Shown: positions 5,027-9,105 of the stretch, one piece after another
How the letters are laid out: the number at the start of each line of letters is the position of its first letter
Position numbering within the stretch: position 1 is the first letter of the stretch
NCBI GenBank assembly: GCA_947600015.1
Contig: CANQFX010000048.1
Location: forward strand, 1-9,105
Direction: 5' to 3'
From: an uncultured Bacilli bacterium
GTDB taxonomy: Bacteria > Bacillota_I > Bacilli_A > RF39 > UBA660
Length of the DNA stretch: 9,105 nucleotides
Made by a program: the position numbers and the translations under genes
The notes under the pieces: model-generated
What the model was told of the DNA's origin: nothing
Seen by the model: the letters and a program-made list of their open reading frames with translations, nothing else
Databases searched by the model: none

Positions 5027-5512
5027 CTACAACCCTTTCATTTGCTCGATTAATATTTCTTTTTTTTCTTTATCAATTTTTTTTACCATAGGAGAAAACA
5101 TAGGAATTAATATTTCTTTTTTTTCTATCCAGATTCTTAAAATTTTATTCGTAGGACTTGCGAAAAATATTTCTTTTATTATTCCCCTTTTTCCTTCGGT
5201 TGTCAAGACTTCAAAGGAAATTAAATCTTCATCTAAAACTTCTTCATCGGTAAGATTTAATTCTGCTTTATCAAAATAAACATCTTTTTTCATTAAAAAT
5301 AATACTTCATTAATATTATGATAATGATCTAATGTTACCATATCATATCCCTTATGTACACGATATGTCTTTATCTCATAATTTTGATCATCCATCCATA
5401 ATCGATTTCCTACTTGAAATACTCTTTCTTTCCAAGGAAATTGACTCAAAATTTTTATTTCTCCTTGAATTCCATGTGTAGAAACAATTTTTCCTACTTT
5501 GACTTTTTCCAT
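5027..5512 (-). CDS. rimM: Ribosome maturation factor RimM
   Basis: RimM binds ribosomal protein S19 and helps to mature the 3' domain (head) of the 30S subunit. The 161-residue protein is of normal length. The N-terminal beta-barrel domain starts VGKIVSTHGIQGEIKIL (residues 6-22), the classic RimM opening, and runs to about residue 80. A PRC-barrel domain follows (about 90-161) with LISFEVLTTEGKRGIIKEI and the ending LIEQMKGL. The ATG at 5512 has GGGAGG five bases upstream, inside the end of the methyltransferase gene, which it follows after only 2 bp. The trmD gene comes 8 bp later. Such packing implies one transcript and probable translational coupling. No unusual features. Confidence 0.96.
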   Translation of the reverse strand: MEKVKVGKIVSTHGIQGEIKILSQFPWKERVFQVGNRLWMDDQNYEIKTYRVHKGYDMVTLDHYHNINEVLFLMKKDVYFDKAELNLTDEEVLDEDLISFEVLTTEGKRGIIKEIFFASPTNKILRIWIEKKEILIPMFSPMVKKIDKEKKEILIEQMKGL

Positions 5513-5514
5513 TC

Positions 5515-6249
5515 TTACCTCCCTAATTCATAAAGCAAGATACTGCAAGCAATCGCAACATTCAAACTTTCTACTTCTTCATTCATTTGAATCAATAAAT
5601 TTTTATCACATAAAGAGGAAATTTCATTACGAACACCATTTCCTTCATTTCCCATCACTAAGGCAAAAGACTCTTTATCTTTTTTGGATAAATTTCGCAC
5701 ATCTTCTCCGTAAACTACATTGGTTCCATAAACAGGAATATCACTTTCTTTCAAAAAAGAAATAATCTCTTTGGCATTGCGATGCAAGATATTTGTATGA
5801 AAAACCATTCCTTGGGTTGCTCGTAATACTTTGGGATTATATAAATCTACTGTATTTTCAGATAAGATAATTGTATCAATTGAAAATGCAACTGCACTAC
5901 GAATGATAGTTCCTAAATTTCCGGGGTCTTGAATTTCATCTAAAATTAAAATTTTCTTTCCCACTTCCTCTTTTTCCTCTTTTTTCCGGCATAAAGCCAT
6001 ATAAGGACTTGGTGTGTCCATCATAGAAAGTTTTCCCATAATTTCTTTGGAAACGTAAGTATAAGGAGACGGAATAGGAAGAGCAACATCTTCTTCTAAA
6101 ATAAGTTCTTCTAGTACACCTGTTTTATAAGCCTCCAATACTAAATGCATTCCTTCTACTAGATATTGATGATACATATCTCGATATTTTTTCTTTTGTA
6201 ATTTCTTATATTTTTTTACTTTTTCATTCTCCATACTAGTAATTATCAT
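5515..6249 (-). CDS. RNA 2'-O-ribose methyltransferase, TrmH/SpoU family
   Basis: A 244-residue two-domain SPOUT enzyme that would transfer a methyl group from S-adenosylmethionine to a ribose 2'-OH in rRNA or tRNA. The N-terminal substrate-binding domain (about 1-90) begins IITSMENEKVKKYKKLQKKK and has FLVEG-like YLVEGMHLV (29-37). The catalytic knotted domain has all three family motifs: DPGNLGTIIRS (108-118, with N111 and R117), LVMGNEGNGV (197-206, with E202) and ESLNVAIACSILLYEL (227-242). It resembles the TsnR/RlmB/YsgA group, but the substrate cannot be fixed from sequence. The ATG shares one base with the stop of the upstream metallopeptidase gene (TAATG), implying translational coupling. 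The first ATG is preferred because the ITS-x-x-N-x-x-V-K opening is the normal family start. Confidence 0.93.
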   Translation of the reverse strand: MIITSMENEKVKKYKKLQKKKYRDMYHQYLVEGMHLVLEAYKTGVLEELILEEDVALPIPSPYTYVSKEIMGKLSMMDTPSPYMALCRKKEEKEEVGKKILILDEIQDPGNLGTIIRSAVAFSIDTIILSENTVDLYNPKVLRATQGMVFHTNILHRNAKEIISFLKESDIPVYGTNVVYGEDVRNLSKKDKESFALVMGNEGNGVRNEISSLCDKNLLIQMNEEVESLNVAIACSILLYELGR

Positions 6250-6887
6250 TAGAACTCTTTCATCTCCTTCCGATATTTTTTATACTCTGGCATATTTTCT
6301 TCTACTAATAACCAAAATTCTCTAGAATGATCTGGATGAATTAAATGAGATAATTCATGAATAATCACATAATCTAAATATTTTGTATCTCTCTTTATTA
6401 ATTCTAAGTTTAAAGTAATTGCTTTTAAGCGAACATTACATACTCCCCAACGACTTGTCATTTTTCGAATTTTCAAACTAGGATACGGAATTTTTTTAGA
6501 AAATTTTTGGTAACAATCATCAAAATGTTCTTTAAATAACTTTTTTGCTTGCTTTTTATACCATCCATCAATATCTAAATTTTTATTTAAAAAGACTTTA
6601 TGATCTCCAAAAGAAATATCACAATATTCTACATAAACAATATCATATTTTTCACCTAAATAATAAAACCCTTCATTATTTTCTTTTTTCTTTTGTTGCA
6701 TTTCAATCATTTTTACAATTTTTTCATAATTTTCATCGATTAATTTAGAAATCGCATGATTACTAGTAAAACGACTAGTACTAACATAAATCGTTAAATC
6801 TTTTTTGACACGAATATAAGTATTTTGTACTTTATCTTTTTTATCAATTACAATGTCATAATACTTGCCATTTACTTCGAATTTCAT
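6249..6887 (-). CDS. YgjP-type (DUF45) zinc metallopeptidase-like protein
   Basis: A 212-residue cytoplasmic protein without signal peptide. The C-terminal half carries the YgjP/DUF45 signature: KMTSRWGVC (142-150), LNLELIKR (159-166), then the zinc site HELSH (177-181) with the probable third ligand H187 in HPDHSREFW (184-192). This places it with SprT/WLM-like metallopeptidases whose physiological substrate is generally unknown. The N-terminal half (beta strands, then a lysine-rich helix around 55-72) is typical of the family. It is the first gene of the packed operon leading to trmD. GGTGG precedes the ATG. A TATAAT lies on the minus strand at 6913-6918, but I see no convincing -35 box; an upstream terminator at 6919-6946 separates it from the previous gene. 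Confidence 0.92.
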   Translation of the reverse strand: MKFEVNGKYYDIVIDKKDKVQNTYIRVKKDLTIYVSTSRFTSNHAISKLIDENYEKIVKMIEMQQKKKENNEGFYYLGEKYDIVYVEYCDISFGDHKVFLNKNLDIDGWYKKQAKKLFKEHFDDCYQKFSKKIPYPSLKIRKMTSRWGVCNVRLKAITLNLELIKRDTKYLDYVIIHELSHLIHPDHSREFWLLVEENMPEYKKYRKEMKEF

Positions 6888-6918
6888 ATTACCACCATTT
6901 TCATTTTATAATATTATA

Positions 6919-6946
6919 GAAAAAAAGAAAAGAGCAGATCTTTTCT
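6919..6946 (-). terminator. Rho-independent terminator of the gene at 6945-7754
   Basis: On the minus strand AGAAAAGA (6939-6946) and TCTTTTCT (6926-6933) form a perfect 8-bp stem with a 5-nt loop, followed by a run of T residues (6920-6925). It overlaps the TAG stop of the upstream gene by two bases. Confidence 0.75.
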
Positions 6947-7754
6947 ATTCTTTGGTTTTTTCGAATCCTTGATAATAATAAAATCCATCTTCTCCTAGTA
7001 CAAAGGTATAAGTAATTTGAGAAAGATTCTCTTTATTTTGATTGATATAAGATGTTAAATTAATATTCTCTTCTACATCCATAATTTTATCTTTCTTATA
7101 AATATCTTTATAAAGGGTATTTCCTTCTTGAAAGACAAAGGCACTTGTAATTTCTATTTTATCTTGATATTTCAAAACTTGAATTATATTTTCTTGGGCA
7201 AATAGTGGAGAAGTACCTCCACAACCAGTCTGAGGATTTACATATTTCTTTGTTGTACTATCATAAGTATAATCCCCACAAGATAAATTAAATGCTTTTA
7301 CTTGTTGATAAGTATTAGGGCCAAACACTTGCTCATAAGCAGATTTTACTTTTTCTTCTTCAATTTCTTCTGCATAACCATTTTCGGTAGAATATTTGGT
7401 TATTTGATTATAAAAGATATTGGCAGCTAATTTAAATTTATAATTTTCTTCCATTTGCTCTACCATACTCTTTTGATTTTCATAAATGAATTTATCCATC
7501 GGCATTCCTATTAAAAAATGATCATGTACATTATAAAATAACTGTTTTATATTTTCATTATTGATATCAATTTCTACTACTTCTTTTTCCTTATCATCTT
7601 TTTTTTCTGTTGTCGATTTTTCTTCTTCTTTTGATTCAAATACATTAGGAATTACTCCTTTATCCATTAGAATATAACCTGTCAAACTCAAAATAATTAC
7701 AATGAAAATAACGATTACAATAACTATTCCTTTATTTTTTTTCTTTTCTTTCAT
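6945..7754 (-). CDS. Membrane-anchored extracellular protein, unknown function (paralogue of 3000-3788)
   Basis: A 269-residue protein with a lysine-rich start (1-8), one strongly hydrophobic membrane segment (about 9-30) and a Glu/Lys/Thr/Ser-rich linker (40-60), so the body is predicted to lie outside the membrane. The body contains AYEQVFGP (139-146), LSCGDYTYDSTTKKYVNPQT (157-176) and TGCGGTS (176-182), with C159 and C178 possibly forming a disulfide. It ends YTFVLGEDGFYYYQGFEKTKE. Order, length and C-terminal motif match the protein at 3000-3788, so a distant paralogue is likely. There is no lipobox or catalytic motif I recognise. A perfect TATAAT lies 23-28 bp before the ATG; a terminator overlaps the stop. 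It stands alone between sspI (divergent) and the YgjP operon. Confidence 0.86.
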   Translation of the reverse strand: MKEKKKNKGIVIVIVIFIVIILSLTGYILMDKGVIPNVFESKEEEKSTTEKKDDKEKEVVEIDINNENIKQLFYNVHDHFLIGMPMDKFIYENQKSMVEQMEENYKFKLAANIFYNQITKYSTENGYAEEIEEEKVKSAYEQVFGPNTYQQVKAFNLSCGDYTYDSTTKKYVNPQTGCGGTSPLFAQENIIQVLKYQDKIEITSAFVFQEGNTLYKDIYKKDKIMDVEENINLTSYINQNKENLSQITYTFVLGEDGFYYYQGFEKTKE

Positions 7755-7776
7755 AACCTTTCATCCTTTCGACAAA

Positions 7777-7782
7777 ATTATA
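7777..7782 (-). promoter_or_regulatory. Probable -10 box of the gene at 6945-7754
   Basis: TATAAT on the minus strand, perfectly matching the sigma-A -10 consensus, lies 23 bp before the ATG at 7754. The base run TTTGG before it gives no extended -10 TG at the normal place, and the region 17 bp upstream (TTTTAT) is a poor -35. Assignment rests on the -10 and its position. Confidence 0.45.
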
Positions 7783-7835
7783 CCAAAGCAAATTTTAAAA
7801 TAAAATAAAAAAGATAAATTTCATTGTAAAGTAAT

Positions 7836-7865
7836 GTATAAAATAATAAAATTTAACCCACTATA
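7836..7865 (+). promoter_or_regulatory. Possible sigma-G (forespore) promoter of sspI
   Basis: GTATA (7836-7840), an 18-bp spacer and CACTATA (7859-7865) match the sigma-G consensus (GHATR, N17-18, CATWHTA) at all but one position. The predicted start of transcription would fall near 7872, inside the ribosome binding site, which makes the leader improbably short. CATTGTA at 7822-7828 is an alternative -10 with a better leader but a poor -35. SspI genes are under forespore control in Bacillus, so one of these is expected. Confidence 0.3.
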
Positions 7866-7884
7866 TAAAAAAGGAGATGAAATC

Positions 7885-8121
7885 ATGGATCAAATTAGTA
7901 TTCGAGAACATATTATTAATAATTTTAAGGGAGATGACTATGATAGTCTAAGAAAAGCAATTGATGAATCAATTGAGGCTAAAGATGAAGTCACTTTGCC
8001 AGGACTTGGAGTATTTCTAGAAATTATTTGGGAAAATGCGGATCAAGAGTTAAAAAATCAATTATTAGATATTATTAAAAAACGAGTAGAAAAAGGATTA
8101 GAAAACGAGAAAGAAAACTAA
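7885..8121 (+). CDS. sspI: Small acid-soluble spore protein, SspI family
   Basis: A 78-residue protein that I recognise as SspI, a minor SASP found in the spore core of Bacillus-type endospores. The family core is clear: IREHIINNFKGDDYDSLRKAI (residues 6-26), then LPGLGVFLEIIWENADQELK (38-57) and a helical, charged tail. Bacillus SspI is about 70 residues with LPGLGVLFEV-W-NA at the same place. The start is set at the ATG at 7885, seven bases after a strong AAGGAGATG; an in-frame ATG at 7834 would add 17 residues without a ribosome binding site and without family similarity. It is the only plus-strand gene, with a terminator overlapping its stop. Its presence argues that the organism can sporulate. 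Confidence 0.9.
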   Translation: MDQISIREHIINNFKGDDYDSLRKAIDESIEAKDEVTLPGLGVFLEIIWENADQELKNQLLDIIKKRVEKGLENEKEN

Positions 8122-8129
8122 TCCTTTTT
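8090..8129. terminator. Bidirectional terminator between sspI and the convergent gene
   Basis: A perfect 12-bp inverted repeat, AAAAAGGATTAG (8090-8101) and CTAATCCTTTTT (8118-8129), flanks a 16-nt loop. The right arm contains the sspI stop codon and ends in a T run. Because the arms begin with A and end with T runs, it should also work for the minus-strand gene ending at 8154. Confidence 0.8.
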
Positions 8130-8153
8130 TATTTATCATAAGGTAAGTACTTT

Positions 8154-9105
8154 TTAATTGATCATATAAGGGCTACTTGCTGTTCCATCCCCGCTACTAT
8201 ATGCTGTATCAGATTTCAATGAAACAGAAGGACGGACGCCATATGGAGTAGAATAGAAACCTTCCTCATGGATTCTTCCAGAAGACAAGACATAGTACAA
8301 TTCAGGCCCACTTCTATGTATTCTACTAGGTGTTCCAAGCCAGTAAGGTTGTCCTGTGTATAAGTAATAATTTTTATTATCGCTACCATCTGCTGCTCCT
8401 GCTAATATCACTTCATCCGCTGTTAGTAATCCTGTTTTATATTGTAACTTTCCATTTCCTACCGTAAACTTATCTTGCTCTCTTGAACATGCTAAGCTTG
8501 GTTTCCCAGTATATATATTTTGCCAACTTCCAAAATAAAGATAATTGTCTATTATTCCTGTTTCCTCCCATCCTCCTTTCTCATCAATCGTTCTATCATA
8601 ACACCAGACTGTATCTTCTAGAATGTCACTATAACTTGTCATATGTGCTTTATACCATTCATTCTCTATATAATTTTTTATTGTAGAGTCAGTTGTATTT
8701 GAATTAAATAATTTATCCAGTGCTATGTCAATCGTTTCTCCTCTACTTAAAGTAATATAATTTATTTCATTATAGTAATCACCATAATAATCGTAGAAAA
8801 AATAGAAATCAACCTCGGTGCAACTGTTTTCACCATAACAAGAATAATGATGGTAATCATCTAAGGTATCTGAGGTATCAATTAAGGTATATTTTCCTCC
8901 ACTATAACTAACACTACTTCCAAAAGGTCCAGGAGGGTTATAATAAGAATAATAACTAAATGTGTTAGAATAATCTCTACCATATTTATATCCTATATAA
9001 ACAACATCTGGGCTGGAATTGGAATTAAATGCTTTGGTCGTTAATTGAGAAGTAGTTCCTGTATTATTACAAGTATTACTACTAGATGGTGTGCCATTAA
9101 AGATT
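8154..9105 (-). CDS. Large secreted protein with GVRPSVSL-type C-terminal domain (C-terminal part, cut by right edge)
   Basis: The frame is open from the right edge to the TAA at 8154, giving 316 residues; the methionine at 8642 is internal, since upstream codons continue in frame with no ribosome binding site before it. The visible N-terminal part is rich in Tyr, Ser, Asn and Gly (SYYSYYNPPGPFGSS and similar) and contains cysteine pairs. From about 8720 down there is a conserved C-terminal module: IKNYIENEWYKAHMTSY, LEDTVWCYDRTI, SLACSREQDKFTV, GLLTADEVILAGA, NYYLYTGQPYWLGTPSR, YGVRPSVSLKSD and GDGTASSPYMIN. I recall this module at the C-terminus of many exported proteins of gut Bacilli and Mollicutes-like bacteria; it resembles DUF6273 or formylglycine-enzyme-like folds. 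The role is unknown; surface adhesion is a guess. Confidence 0.85.
   Translation of the reverse strand, partial: IFNGTPSSSNTCNNTGTTSQLTTKAFNSNSSPDVVYIGYKYGRDYSNTFSYYSYYNPPGPFGSSVSYSGGKYTLIDTSDTLDDYHHYSCYGENSCTEVDFYFFYDYYGDYYNEINYITLSRGETIDIALDKLFNSNTTDSTIKNYIENEWYKAHMTSYSDILEDTVWCYDRTIDEKGGWEETGIIDNYLYFGSWQNIYTGKPSLACSREQDKFTVGNGKLQYKTGLLTADEVILAGAADGSDNKNYYLYTGQPYWLGTPSRIHRSGPELYYVLSSGRIHEEGFYSTPYGVRPSVSLKSDTAYSSGDGTASSPYMIN

Noticed and set aside
4986..5765. Two plus-strand frames opposite trmD, rimM and the methyltransferase gene
   Set aside because: They overlap three certain genes in antisense, have no start signals and show no family similarity.
6545..6748. Plus-strand frame of 67 residues
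   Set aside because: Antisense to the YgjP-type gene, with low-complexity Tyr/Phe/His sequence.
7834..7884. Upstream in-frame ATG of sspI
   Set aside because: No ribosome binding site there, the added residues do not match the SspI family, and a strong AAGGAGATG sits before the ATG at 7885.
8640..8642. ATG as the start of a 162-residue protein
   Set aside because: The frame continues without a stop to the right edge, and the preceding residues belong to the same conserved module; this methionine is internal.
8483..8686. Plus-strand frame of 67 residues
   Set aside because: Antisense to the continuous coding frame of the large secreted protein.
1..9105. Mobile element as cause of the duplication
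   Set aside because: No transposase, integrase or terminal inverted repeats are visible, and the duplication junction needs only microhomology.

Overview
This is an AT-rich window from a low-GC Gram-positive chromosome. A small acid-soluble spore protein of the SspI type (7885-8121) points to an endospore-forming member of the Bacillota, most likely class Bacilli. The repetitive secreted proteins around it look like those of uncultured gut Bacilli (RF39/RFN20-like groups). That lineage guess is inference from remembered protein style, not from a search. The standard genetic code fits. I see no tRNA, rRNA, CRISPR array, transposase or phage gene.

All genes except sspI read leftwards, so in transcription order the window runs from right to left. 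(1) 9105-8154: the C-terminal 316 residues of a large secreted protein with a GVRPSVSL-type terminal domain, cut by the window edge. (2) 7885-8121, plus strand: sspI, with its own possible sporulation promoter and a bidirectional terminator that it shares with the convergent gene. (3) 7754-6945: a membrane-anchored extracellular protein of unknown function. (4) 6887-3888: a tightly packed operon of a YgjP-type metallopeptidase, a TrmH/SpoU RNA ribose methyltransferase, rimM, trmD and a conserved charged helical protein, closed by a hairpin terminator. This is the translation and RNA-maturation core of the window. (5) 3788-3000: a second membrane-anchored protein that looks like a distant paralogue of (3).

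(6) 2866 to the left edge: five tandem paralogues (the last cut by the edge) of a roughly 200-residue secreted beta-rich protein. Each has a signal peptide ending in a Y-A/S-A/S box, a W-x-[VI]-x-F block, a KPGD block followed by N-x-G-x-I-x-AK in four of them, and, in the four complete copies, a C-terminal [YF]EQ. The layout recalls TasA/camelysin-type matrix-fibre proteins, but sequence identity to TasA is not obvious, so this is a structural hypothesis.

The most informative structure is a tandem duplication of about 0.8 kb at 1434-3072. It copied the promoter, one secreted-protein gene and the last 22 codons of the upstream membrane-protein gene. That captured gene end survives as a fossil at 2200-2269, between the two daughter genes. 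Both copies keep a near-identical sigma-A-like promoter with an inverted repeat over the -10 box. The first copy forms a monocistronic unit and the second heads a four-gene operon, so the array probably encodes several co-expressed, diverging surface subunits.
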